Below are positions 6,781 to 16,576 of a stretch of DNA of 34,971 bases, piece by piece. Made by a program: the position numbers and the translations under genes. Source of the stretch: Flavobacterium sp. (GTDB lineage Bacteria > Bacteroidota > Bacteroidia > Flavobacteriales > Flavobacteriaceae). The notes beneath the pieces are model-generated. The model did not search any database, had not been told where the DNA came from, and saw only the letters and a program-made list of their open reading frames with translations. Where the stretch lies: assembly GCA_030145825.1 (NCBI GenBank), contig JAIXHM010000008.1, forward strand, positions 1-34,971, in the 5' to 3' direction. Positions within the stretch are counted from its first letter, which is position 1, and every line of letters begins with the position of its first letter.

Positions 6781-8715
6781 TTAAAATGAAAGTTTTACAA
6801 CTCTAGTATAATCTTTAGAAAATTTTCTTTTACCTGTTCCATTACATAATTTACAAATACTTTTTGTATATCCATCGCTAACTTTTTGTTTAGAAACCCA
6901 AGTCGCTTTATAATCTACAGTTTGGCCTTTAGACAAATATTTTAAGCCATCTTTATAAAATATTACTGGACTAATATAAGACGAATGGTTGTAAGTATTT
7001 TTAACATCTATAATTTTAAATTTTTCTGTTAAAACCTCAGGGTTACAATTAACCTCAACTTCTTTTTTACCCATTACCTTACAGTAAACTTCTGAAAAAT
7101 CTCTTGTTATGGTAGCATAAACATTTTTTTCATCAGTTTCAATTTTAAAACTTCTATCCTTCTCATTAACTGAATGTACAATCATCTCTCTTTTTAAAGT
7201 TTTTACATATACTTTATCACCAGGTTTTAGATAGTTTAAAGAAGTTGTTTCTGCAATTTGACCTAAATATTTATATTCAAATGGAACTTCTTTATTTACA
7301 AAATTAATTCCTTCCAGCGGCATTTTTTCCCATATTTCATTATCCTCTTTTTGAATTACATTATTTAGTCTTCTACCTTTTATTAATTCTCCATTTTCAA
7401 AAATTCCTATTTGAGCATCAATTTTCATATCTAAGGGACTATATCTATCATCAGATGTGGATGAATCAATAAAGTGTTTATTTTGAAACAAATGTGTTAT
7501 TTTACAACGATAACCTAATCCATTTAACTTCCCGTTTTTAAATTGTCCTACCTTTAAATACCTAACCTGTCCAGGGAATAGGCTATCAACAGCTTTCATT
7601 GAAATACCATAACCCGAATAACTTGGTGAAATTCCGCTGTCTACATTTGCAATACAATAAGGATTAACACCATCACTCAATACCATATAATTATTTTTTA
7701 AATATTTATAGGCATCTAGCTTGGGTGCTCGCATTTTAACTATCGTTTTATAAGATTGTCCAAGCTTATTTATTAAATCATCAATATTAGGTTTATCCGT
7801 TAAATTTGCAGGCACAGTCATTTCAATTTTACCATTGATAATTAGAGCCCAATAAGCTTTTTGGGTAGTATTGTCTTCCATAAAAACAACCGAACCATTA
7901 CCTAATTCTTTTATTGTAGGCAAGAAAAAACCAGTAAAAGTAATATTTTCAATAGAATAATAACTACCCGCTGCCGTATAACCAAAATATGAATCATTGT
8001 TTTTCAATGTTTGTAAAAATGGCTGTATTGCATCTGGTGAAGGCAATCTACCTGCTCCATAATTTGTATAATAAACAGGTAATCCATTAAAATTCTCTTT
8101 TTTTCCTTCATCTCCATGTTGTTTGTCGCTCGAAAAGCGTCTTACCAAACTCCCTTCTTTATCATATTCTTCATAAACTTGAACATATTTGTTAAGAGGA
8201 TCTTTAGTTATTTTCTGATATAATTTACCATTAGGATGAAATAGGCTACTTTCAACATCAACACTTTTTAAATTGTTTCCAGGATCTTTTATAAATATTT
8301 GTCCGTTTTTATGATAAATTGGTCCATCTGGCTCAACATAATAATATGCATTATTTGAACCGCTTTGCCATTTTACTCTTTTTATTATTTTGCCTTTACA
8401 ATAAACATCATAACCTAAATTAAACGAAATCTTATTATAACTTTTATTAAAGTCACAGTTTTGCCCATCGCATTTTGCACCATTAATTTTAGGCTTGTCC
8501 TTAAAGACATTATAATTGGGTTGATAACCTACTTGGAGTTCTCTACTATTAATGATAAGATTATCAATGTTTTTAGCATTATCTCCATTATCATATCTAT
8601 TAACAGTCAAAAAACTATAGTTTCCTTCTTGAGCTTGAAATTGAATCGTAAAAAGTGCAAATAAACTTAGACCCAATTTGTTTCTGAATAATATTTTTAT
8701 TAATTCTATTTTCAT
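6781..8715 (-). CDS. Exported protein with MORN_2-like repeats and a CxxCxGxG tail
   Basis: I recognise only parts of this roughly 640-residue protein. It begins with a hydrophobic signal segment (LGLSLFALFTIQFQAQ). About 130-210 residues in, units such as YHKNGQIF and LFHPNGKLYQKI resemble YwqK/MORN_2 strand repeats, and FKNGKLNGLGYRCK is a MORN-like unit. The C-terminus carries CKLCNGTGK, the CxxCxGxG pattern of DnaJ zinc fingers, but only once. The ORF track start (8742) lies within a good promoter -7 box, so the start is more likely ATG 8715 (MKIELIK) or 8724. It is placed between trmD and rplS. Repeats of this type occur in secreted and effector-like proteins; no function is claimed. Confidence 0.65.
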   Translation of the reverse strand: MKIELIKILFRNKLGLSLFALFTIQFQAQEGNYSFLTVNRYDNGDNAKNIDNLIINSRELQVGYQPNYNVFKDKPKINGAKCDGQNCDFNKSYNKISFNLGYDVYCKGKIIKRVKWQSGSNNAYYYVEPDGPIYHKNGQIFIKDPGNNLKSVDVESSLFHPNGKLYQKITKDPLNKYVQVYEEYDKEGSLVRRFSSDKQHGDEGKKENFNGLPVYYTNYGAGRLPSPDAIQPFLQTLKNNDSYFGYTAAGSYYSIENITFTGFFLPTIKELGNGSVVFMEDNTTQKAYWALIINGKIEMTVPANLTDKPNIDDLINKLGQSYKTIVKMRAPKLDAYKYLKNNYMVLSDGVNPYCIANVDSGISPSYSGYGISMKAVDSLFPGQVRYLKVGQFKNGKLNGLGYRCKITHLFQNKHFIDSSTSDDRYSPLDMKIDAQIGIFENGELIKGRRLNNVIQKEDNEIWEKMPLEGINFVNKEVPFEYKYLGQIAETTSLNYLKPGDKVYVKTLKREMIVHSVNEKDRSFKIETDEKNVYATITRDFSEVYCKVMGKKEVEVNCNPEVLTEKFKIIDVKNTYNHSSYISPVIFYKDGLKYLSKGQTVDYKATWVSKQKVSDGYTKSICKLCNGTGKRKFSKDYTRVVKLSF

Positions 8716-8739
8716 TGAAAGCATTTTAAATAATACATT

Positions 8740-8770
8740 CAAAACTAAGTATAGTAAAAAAAGTAGTCAA
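8740..8770 (-). promoter_or_regulatory. Promoter of the MORN-like gene
   Basis: Read on the minus strand, TTG (8768-8770), a 20-base spacer and TAGTTTTG (8740-8747) match both elements of the Bacteroidota consensus at the preferred spacing. Transcription would start near 8734, which rules out the ORF-track start at 8742. Confidence 0.7.
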
Positions 8771-8838
8771 TAAGGCAAATGCCCTATATTCAAATCAAAA
8801 AAAATCATACATTTATGTGTTACTAATATTTTTTTTAT

Positions 8839-8846
8839 TAATTTTG
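8839..8846 (+). promoter_or_regulatory. -7 box of the rplS promoter
   Basis: TAATTTTG is an exact -7 match. Transcription would start near 8852 and give a leader of about 68 bases before the rplS ATG. The -33 region (TTTATGTG) is weak. Confidence 0.55.
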
Positions 8847-8849
8847 CAC

Positions 8850-8919
8850 CCACATTTGGATCAACCTCTGGCGAAAGACGTGTATGTTGTTCTGATTCAA
8901 ACGTTTATTTTTAAAAACA
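8850..8919 (+). promoter_or_regulatory. 5' leader of rplS, possible L19 autoregulatory element
   Basis: The transcribed leader contains a TTGGATCAA mini-hairpin, the stretch CTCTGGCGAAAGACG, and a distal AAACGTTT that could pair with the AAAGACGT region. It is more GC-containing than neighbouring spacers. A leader motif upstream of L19 genes in Flavobacteria has been proposed in comparative RNA work, as I recall it; I could not test this sequence against that model. Confidence 0.4.
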
Positions 8920-9270
8920 ATGGCTAATTTAGTAGATTTCGTACAAAACGAATTTGTAGCAAAAAAAGATTTCCCTGAATTCAACTCAGGAGACACAATT
9001 ACTGTGTATTATGAAATTAAAGAGGGTGAAAAAACTAGAACTCAGTTCTTTAAAGGAGTTGTAATCCAAAAAAGAGGCGCTGGTTTAACTGAAACTTTCA
9101 CAATTCGTAAAATGTCTGGTTCTGTAGGTGTAGAGCGTATCTTCCCTGTAAACATGCCAGCTTTACAAAAAATCGAAGTTAACCAAAGAGGTAAAGTTCG
9201 TAGAGCTCGTATCTTCTACTTCAGAGAACTTACTGGTAAAAAAGCAAAAATTAAAGAAAGAAGAAGATAA
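8920..9270 (+). CDS. rplS: 50S ribosomal protein bL19
   Basis: This 116-residue protein is bL19, which sits at the 30S-50S interface. The sequence runs through GDTITVYYEIKEGEKTRTQ, FKGVVIQKRGAGL, ETFTIRKMSGSVGVERIFP and the basic tail RGKVRRARIFYFRELTGKKA, all standard for the family. Length and start (MANLVDFVQNEF) are typical. It is a single-gene unit here, with its own -7 box, a possible regulatory leader and a strong terminator. Codon use favours CGT, GGT and AAC more than neighbouring genes, as expected for high expression. Confidence 0.98.
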   Translation: MANLVDFVQNEFVAKKDFPEFNSGDTITVYYEIKEGEKTRTQFFKGVVIQKRGAGLTETFTIRKMSGSVGVERIFPVNMPALQKIEVNQRGKVRRARIFYFRELTGKKAKIKERRR

Positions 9271-9291
9271 TCTTCCCTTTAAGAAACTAAT

Positions 9292-9322
9292 AAAAAAACC
9301 GCAACGCTATTGCGGTTTTTTT
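9292..9322 (+). terminator. Rho-independent terminator of rplS
   Basis: Arms AAAAAAACCGCAA and TTGCGGTTTTTTT enclose the 5-base loop CGCTA. It is a textbook stem with a T7 tail. Confidence 0.93.
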
Positions 9323-9361
9323 ATTTTAATAATTTTACACAATATAAATTATCAATTTCAT

Positions 9362-9383
9362 AATATTTTAATCCTAAAATATT
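9362..9383. repeat. A/T palindrome upstream of icd
   Basis: AATATTTTA and TAAAATATT flank a 4-base loop (ATCC), about 60 bases upstream of the icd -7 box. It could be an operator or simply a consequence of base composition. Confidence 0.35.
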
Positions 9384-9441
9384 AAATCCCTAATTCAATC
9401 GTTTTCGCTCTTAACTGGTTTATATTTAGGCTCATTTTTCT

Positions 9442-9449
9442 TATATTTG
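9442..9449 (+). promoter_or_regulatory. -7 box of the icd promoter
   Basis: TATATTTG is an exact match to TAnnTTTG, about 50 bases before the icd ATG. The -33 position, 20 bases upstream, has TTT instead of TTG. Confidence 0.55.
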
Positions 9450-9493
9450 TCAGGTTTTCTCTGAAAATTTTAAACAAACAAACACTAAATTAA

Positions 9494-11722
<2,229 letters not shown>

Positions 11723-11738
11723 TCAATTTAATATAGCA

Positions 11739-11767
11739 AAAAAGGCTTCCAAGATGGAAGCCTTTTT
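11739..11767. terminator. Bidirectional terminator between icd and the 219-residue gene
   Basis: Arms AAAAAGGCTTCC and GGAAGCCTTTTT flank the loop AAGAT. A and T tracts on both sides let it serve both convergent genes. Confidence 0.9.
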
Positions 11768-11782
11768 CATTATCTAAATAAC

Positions 11783-12442
11783 TTATTTATCTAAAGGTTT
11801 TTTATAATCAATAATAAATTTGGCCGAAACACCTGTTTTTAAATTCCAATCGTTTGTAGTAATTAAATTATCATTTTCATCATAAATTGCAAAATTTGCT
11901 GTGTTTGGACCTGCTAATCCTTGATTCAAAGCCATTATATCTAATGCATTATCCCCTTCTCTTAAGTTTACAACATATGTTTTATAATTACTTTCTAATA
12001 ATTCATTTAAAAATAATGTTTGATAATTTAGGAAAATTCTAATTCGATCTCCGTCAGGCTCCATAAAATCCCTCGTTTTTACTTTAATTGTTGAAGTCCT
12101 CACAACATATTTTCCAAAAAAAACATCCTCCCAGTTTCCTTCTTTATTAATTTCTTTATTCAATTTATCCATTACCTCATCTCCAGGATTTTTAAAATCT
12201 GTTGATGTATCTAAAATACTTTTAGGAGTTTCTTTTTCATTAGACAATATAGAATACCTACTCTTTTTAGGAGCATCAAAAACACTTTTATATTCAAGTG
12301 ATGGTAAATTAGAATCATTAGCAGAAGTTTGCTCAAACGGATTGTCTAATTTAAGTTTTAAGGGCGTACTTTTCTTAGTATCAATTTGTGCGATTGATAC
12401 AGAAACAAAAAGCAGTAATACAAGGTTTAAAAAAAATTTCAT
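11783..12442 (-). CDS. Secreted flavobacterial protein of unknown function
   Basis: This 219-residue protein has a signal peptide (MKFFLNLVLLLFVSVSIAQ) and then a polar, low-complexity stretch to about residue 85. A folded C-terminal part follows, with IRIFLNYQTLFLNELLE, YVVNLREGDNALDIMAL and GLAGPNTANFAIYDEND, which read as beta strands of a small sandwich. I do not recognise a named family. It is transcribed divergently from the TonB-dependent receptor, and their intergenic region has a perfect AACAATTGTT palindrome, so shared control is possible but unproven. Confidence 0.65.
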   Translation of the reverse strand: MKFFLNLVLLLFVSVSIAQIDTKKSTPLKLKLDNPFEQTSANDSNLPSLEYKSVFDAPKKSRYSILSNEKETPKSILDTSTDFKNPGDEVMDKLNKEINKEGNWEDVFFGKYVVRTSTIKVKTRDFMEPDGDRIRIFLNYQTLFLNELLESNYKTYVVNLREGDNALDIMALNQGLAGPNTANFAIYDENDNLITTNDWNLKTGVSAKFIIDYKKPLDK

Positions 12443-12503
12443 CTTCTAATTTCAACAAATCTATAGAAAAGCAATAATACAACTTATAAATTAACCAATG
12501 ATT

Positions 12504-12513
12504 AACAATTGTT
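12504..12513. repeat. Palindrome in a divergent intergenic region
   Basis: AACAATTGTT is a perfect 10-base palindrome midway between the secreted-protein gene (-) and the TonB receptor gene (+). It is a candidate operator, with no further support. Confidence 0.3.
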
Positions 12514-12565
12514 GTGAAACAAATTATAAAAAAAATCGTCTAATTTGTATATCAAAAAATATACC

Positions 12566-14944
12566 ATGTTCACAAACATTAGGCAAGTTAGCGTTTTTTT
12601 AGTTTTTTTACTGAGTCTTATTGGATATTCACAAAAAAAATTCACAATCAGCGGAACTGTAAAAGACAGTTTATCTGGCGAAACGCTTATTGGGGTAACT
12701 ATTGCTATACTCGAACTTAAAACTGGAACTACAACTAATGAATATGGTTTTTATTCTTTAACACTTCCAAAAGGGGAGTATACTATTTGGGCAAGTTATA
12801 TAGGCTTTAGTGATTATGAACAAAAAATATCTTTAAATAGTAACCAAAAAATCAACATCAATTTAACAGAATCGCTACAAAACCTTGAAGAGGTTGTGGT
12901 AACCGATAATCCTAATAAAATAGTTCTTGATAAGCCTGAAATGAGTACACATAAAATTAATGCAACAACTATTAAAAAAATGCCCGCAGTATTAGGAGAA
13001 ACAGATTTGTTAAAATCAATTTTAACTTTACCAGGTGTAACTAATGCAGGTGAAGGGCAATCAGGCTTTAATGTTAGAGGTGGTGCTGCCGATCAAAATT
13101 TAGTTTTGTTAGACGAAGCTACACTTTACAATTCTTCCCATTTATTTGGTTTCTTTTCTGTTTTTAATACTGATGCCATTAAAGACATCAAATTGTATAA
13201 AGGTGGAATTTCCTCTCGTTTTGGAGGAAGAGTGGCTTCTGTTTTAGAAATTTATCAAAAAGACGGAAATAATACTGGTTTTCATGTAAATGGAGGAATT
13301 GGTGTTATTTCAAGTAGATTATTAGCAGAAGGACCCATTGTAAAAGATAAAGGTTCTTTTCTTTTTGCTGGAAGAAGTTCGTATGCACATCTATTTCTAA
13401 AATTAGCAGATAATGATAATTCGGCTTATTTCTATGATTTGAATACGAAATTGAGTTACCAACTCAACGCGAATAACAGTTTATTTCTATCTGGATATTT
13501 TGGTCGTGATGTTTTTAGCTTGAGTGATAGTTTTAAGAACACTTATGGAAATTCTGTCTTTAACTTGAGATGGAATCATTTGTATTCTGATAAATTATTT
13601 TCAAATCTTTCGCTTATTTACAGCGATTACTATTATGGTTTAACTCTGAATTTTGTTGGTTTCAATTGGGACAGCGGCATTAAAAATTATAACTTAAAAT
13701 ATGATTTCAAACACTACCTTTCCGATAAAACCAAACTGTTTTATGGTGTAAATGCCATTTATTATGATTTTAATCCTGGAAAAATTAATCCAACCGATGC
13801 TTCTTCTGGCATAAATCCTGATCAATTAGCTAAAAAATATGCTTTCGAACCTGCTTTTTACATTGATTCGGAACAAAAAATTTCAAATAAATTAAGCGTG
13901 AATTATGGTTTACGTTACAGTTTATTTTATCGCTTAGGAAATGAAGAAATTAATCTTTACGAAAATAATCAGGCTGTAGTTTTCAATAGTGACTATCAAA
14001 TTTATGAAAAAGCGACTCCAATTGGTACCAAAAAATATGGTAAAAACGATATTATTTCGCAATTTGGCAATTTAGAACCTCGGTTAGCATTAGCTTACAC
14101 CTTAAACGAAAAAAGCTCTATTAAAGCCAGTTATAATAGAATGTCTCAGTATCTACATTTAATTTCAAATACACAATCTCCTACTCCATTAGATGTTTGG
14201 ACACCAAGTGACGATTATTTGAAACCTCAAATTTTGGATCAAGTAGCGTTTGGATATTTTAGAAACTTTAAAAACGGTGCCTATTCCTTAGAAGCCGAAA
14301 CTTTCTTTAAAAAAGTTAAAAACCGATTGGATTATATTGATGGCGCCGATTTAATTGCTAATGATGATATTGAACAAGTAGTCCTTAAAGGAGAAGCAAG
14401 AGCTTATGGTTTAGAACTTCTAGTTCGAAAAAACAACGGAAAATTAACCGGATGGCTTTCATACACTTTATCCCGTTCAGAACAAAGAACACCAGGAAGA
14501 ACAGCCGAAGAAACTGGAATTAACAATGGAGAATGGTATAAAACAGGTTGGGACAAATTGCATAATCTTTCCGTAACTTCCATGTACCAATTGAACGAAA
14601 AATGGAGTTTTAGTAGCATTTTTACCTTACAAAGTGGGCAACCAGTTACCTATCCTAACGGACAATATCAATACCAAGGAATTACAGTTCCTACATATGG
14701 TTTACGTAATGAAAACCGACTACCAACATACCATCGTTTGGATGTTTCGGCTACTTTAGTTCCCGATAAAAATAAGAACAGAAGCTGGTATGGTGAATGG
14801 GTTTTTGGAATTTACAATATTTACAGTCGAAAAAACGCTGCCTCAATAAGTTTTAGACAAAACCAAGATTCAGGAAATAATGAAGCGGTTCGTCTTTCTA
14901 TTTTTGGAATTGTGCCAAGTGTCACCTATAATTTTAAATTTTAG
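12566..14944 (+). CDS. TonB-dependent receptor with N-terminal carboxypeptidase-like domain
   Basis: This 792-residue outer membrane protein starts with a signal peptide (VFLVFLLSLIGYSQ). A CarboxypepD_reg-like domain follows (FTISGTVKDSLSGETLIGVT to about residue 105), then the TonB-box-like LEEVVVTD. The plug domain contains KSILTLPGVTNAGEGQSGFN and VRGGAADQNLVLLDEATLYN. The rest is a 22-strand-type barrel of aromatic beta hairpins ending PSVTYNFKF with a terminal Phe. The ORF track begins at a TTG (12545); ATG 12566 gives the proper signal peptide. It is two bases upstream of a DUF4249 lipoprotein, a common receptor/lipoprotein pair in Bacteroidota. The ligand is unknown. Confidence 0.92.
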   Translation: MFTNIRQVSVFLVFLLSLIGYSQKKFTISGTVKDSLSGETLIGVTIAILELKTGTTTNEYGFYSLTLPKGEYTIWASYIGFSDYEQKISLNSNQKININLTESLQNLEEVVVTDNPNKIVLDKPEMSTHKINATTIKKMPAVLGETDLLKSILTLPGVTNAGEGQSGFNVRGGAADQNLVLLDEATLYNSSHLFGFFSVFNTDAIKDIKLYKGGISSRFGGRVASVLEIYQKDGNNTGFHVNGGIGVISSRLLAEGPIVKDKGSFLFAGRSSYAHLFLKLADNDNSAYFYDLNTKLSYQLNANNSLFLSGYFGRDVFSLSDSFKNTYGNSVFNLRWNHLYSDKLFSNLSLIYSDYYYGLTLNFVGFNWDSGIKNYNLKYDFKHYLSDKTKLFYGVNAIYYDFNPGKINPTDASSGINPDQLAKKYAFEPAFYIDSEQKISNKLSVNYGLRYSLFYRLGNEEINLYENNQAVVFNSDYQIYEKATPIGTKKYGKNDIISQFGNLEPRLALAYTLNEKSSIKASYNRMSQYLHLISNTQSPTPLDVWTPSDDYLKPQILDQVAFGYFRNFKNGAYSLEAETFFKKVKNRLDYIDGADLIANDDIEQVVLKGEARAYGLELLVRKNNGKLTGWLSYTLSRSEQRTPGRTAEETGINNGEWYKTGWDKLHNLSVTSMYQLNEKWSFSSIFTLQSGQPVTYPNGQYQYQGITVPTYGLRNENRLPTYHRLDVSATLVPDKNKNRSWYGEWVFGIYNIYSRKNAASISFRQNQDSGNNEAVRLSIFGIVPSVTYNFKF

Positions 14945-14946
14945 TT

Positions 14947-15786
14947 ATGGTAAAGATTATACTAAAAATAACAACGTTTATCGTTCTTTTAATAGCTATG
15001 CTTTTCACACTTATTAGCTGTGAAGATGTTATTGATGTTGATTTAAGCACTGGCAAACCTAAATTAGTTATTGACGCTTCTTTAAAATGGCAAAAAGGAA
15101 CTGCTGGAAACGAACAAACTATCATTCTTTCTACAACAGCTGGTTTTTATGAGGAAAATGTTCCTGCAGCTACTGGCGCAACGGTTTTTGTTACTAATGG
15201 AAATAACGATGTATTTAATTTCATTGAAATCCCAAATACTGGTGAATATTTCTGTGATAATTTTGTCCCTGAAATTTACCAAAACTATACTTTAACTGTT
15301 ATTTATAACGGAGAAACTTATACAGCCACCGAAACTCTAATCGCAGTTCCTCCAATAAATGGTGTTGTACAAGACAACAATGGAGGATTTACAGGAAATC
15401 AAATTGAAGTTCGTTTCTTCTATGATGATATTCCTAATCTAGATAATTATTACTTAATACAGTTTAACACCAGTATTACTTTTTTACCGGAATATGATGT
15501 AATTAGTGATGAGTTTTTCCAAAACAATCAAATGTTTGGTTTATATACGAACGAAGATTTAAATGCTAATGACAACGTTACATTAACACTACAAGGAATT
15601 TCGGAATCCTATTACAATTATATGAACATTTTATTAGGAATTGCTGGCTCTAACGGAGGAAGTCCATTTCAAACACCACCCGCTACAGTAAGAGGAAACA
15701 TTGTTAACCAAACTAATTTTGATAATTATGCTTTAGGTTTTTTCAGATTATCAGAAATTGATAGTATGCAATATACGGTTGAATAA
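14947..15786 (+). CDS. DUF4249 lipoprotein, partner of the TonB receptor
   Basis: This 279-residue lipoprotein has a signal ending TLIS-Cys25, then the typical DUF4249 opening CEDVIDVDLSTGKPKLVIDA. Middle segments such as ATVFVTNGNNDVFNF and YTLTVIYNGETYTATETL are strands of a beta-rich fold. DUF4249 proteins are regularly encoded just after TonB-dependent receptors of the same build as here and probably act as surface or periplasmic ligand-binding partners, in a SusD-like manner though unrelated in sequence. The two-base gap to the receptor gene implies co-translation. The acidic residues right after the lipidated Cys may direct surface exposure, though they do not fit the export motif closely. 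Confidence 0.88.
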   Translation: MVKIILKITTFIVLLIAMLFTLISCEDVIDVDLSTGKPKLVIDASLKWQKGTAGNEQTIILSTTAGFYEENVPAATGATVFVTNGNNDVFNFIEIPNTGEYFCDNFVPEIYQNYTLTVIYNGETYTATETLIAVPPINGVVQDNNGGFTGNQIEVRFFYDDIPNLDNYYLIQFNTSITFLPEYDVISDEFFQNNQMFGLYTNEDLNANDNVTLTLQGISESYYNYMNILLGIAGSNGGSPFQTPPATVRGNIVNQTNFDNYALGFFRLSEIDSMQYTVE

Positions 15787-15795
15787 TAAATTGTA

Positions 15796-15821
15796 AATTC
15801 GCAATTCGTAATTCGTAATTC
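15796..15821 (+). repeat. Heptamer tandem repeat before thiN
   Basis: AATTCGC, AATTCGT, AATTCGT and a partial AATTC run head to tail (3.7 units of 7 bp), ending three bases before the thiN ATG. Similar but unrelated-sequence patches precede uvrB and valS. Confidence 0.8.
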
Positions 15822-15824
15822 AAA

Positions 15825-16487
15825 ATGTCTTCACATCATATTGTTCGCGACGATCAAGAACCTGCTTTAATTATTGCTAACGGTGCTGCTTGCAGTAAAG
15901 AACTTATGGGACAACTTTTAGAGTGGTCGCCTTTTGTTGTAGTTCTAGATTCAGCAATAGATAGAGTTTTAAATTTAGGTATTAAAGTTGATGTTTTATT
16001 GGGTGATTTTGATCGCGATTTTAATCCCGATATTTATAAAGAATCTCAATTTCCGCTGGAAATTATTCATACACCCAATCAAGATAAAACTGATTTAGAA
16101 AAGGCATTCGATTTTTTAATAGAACGCGGACACCAAGCTGTAAATGTAATTTGGGCTACAGGAAAAAGAGCCGATCATACTATTACTAATATTACTAATA
16201 TCGTCCGTTATCGAAATATTCTAAAAATTGTTATTCTAGACGATCATTCCAAAATTTTTTTATTGCCCGAAAAGTTCCAAAAATGGTATCCTAAAAACAC
16301 GCCGCTTTCTCTTATTCCAATTGGAAAAGTTAGCGGAATTCATTCTCAAAATTTATTTTATCCATTACAAAATGATGAACTAACCATCGGTTACAGAACC
16401 GGAAGCAGTAATCACGTTTCTGAAGATGGAGTCGTCGTTATTGAACACCAAGAAGGCGATTTATTACTTATGGAATGTTGGGATTAA
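15825..16487 (+). CDS. thiN: Thiamine pyrophosphokinase
   Basis: This 220-residue enzyme transfers pyrophosphate from ATP to thiamine, making the cofactor thiamine diphosphate. The signatures are IIANGAA near the N-terminus, the metal/ATP site DVLLGDFDRD, the QDKTDLEKAFDFL segment, and the ATGKRADHTITNI loop. The C-terminal domain holds the GSSNHVSEDGVVVI segment that forms the thiamine pocket in the family. It follows the DUF4249 gene after 38 bases that are mostly a heptamer repeat. Uptake by the upstream TonB receptor of a thiamine-related compound is conceivable, but nothing in the sequence shows it. Confidence 0.9.
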   Translation: MSSHHIVRDDQEPALIIANGAACSKELMGQLLEWSPFVVVLDSAIDRVLNLGIKVDVLLGDFDRDFNPDIYKESQFPLEIIHTPNQDKTDLEKAFDFLIERGHQAVNVIWATGKRADHTITNITNIVRYRNILKIVILDDHSKIFLLPEKFQKWYPKNTPLSLIPIGKVSGIHSQNLFYPLQNDELTIGYRTGSSNHVSEDGVVVIEHQEGDLLLMECWD

Positions 16488-16533
16488 AAATTATAAATTT
16501 TTCAATTATACTACCTAAAAAACTTTCAATTCA

Positions 16534-16569
16534 AACTTCGTAACTTTACAACTTTAAACTTTGCAACTT
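16534..16569 (+). repeat. 7-8 bp degenerate tandem repeat before uvrB
   Basis: Units AACTTCGT, AACTTTAC, AACTTTA, AACTTTGC and AACTT run in tandem, with a further AACTTTC at 16521. The block ends seven bases before the uvrB ATG. Confidence 0.7.
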
Positions 16570-16576
16570 ATAAAAA

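Noticed and set aside
12540-12547. CTAATTTG as the -7 box of the TonB receptor gene
   Set aside because: It has one base too few between TA and TTTG and no TTG at the right distance.
15825-16487. Thiamine uptake function for the TonB receptor next to thiN
   Set aside because: No thiamine riboswitch-like sequence precedes the receptor, and adjacency alone is not enough.
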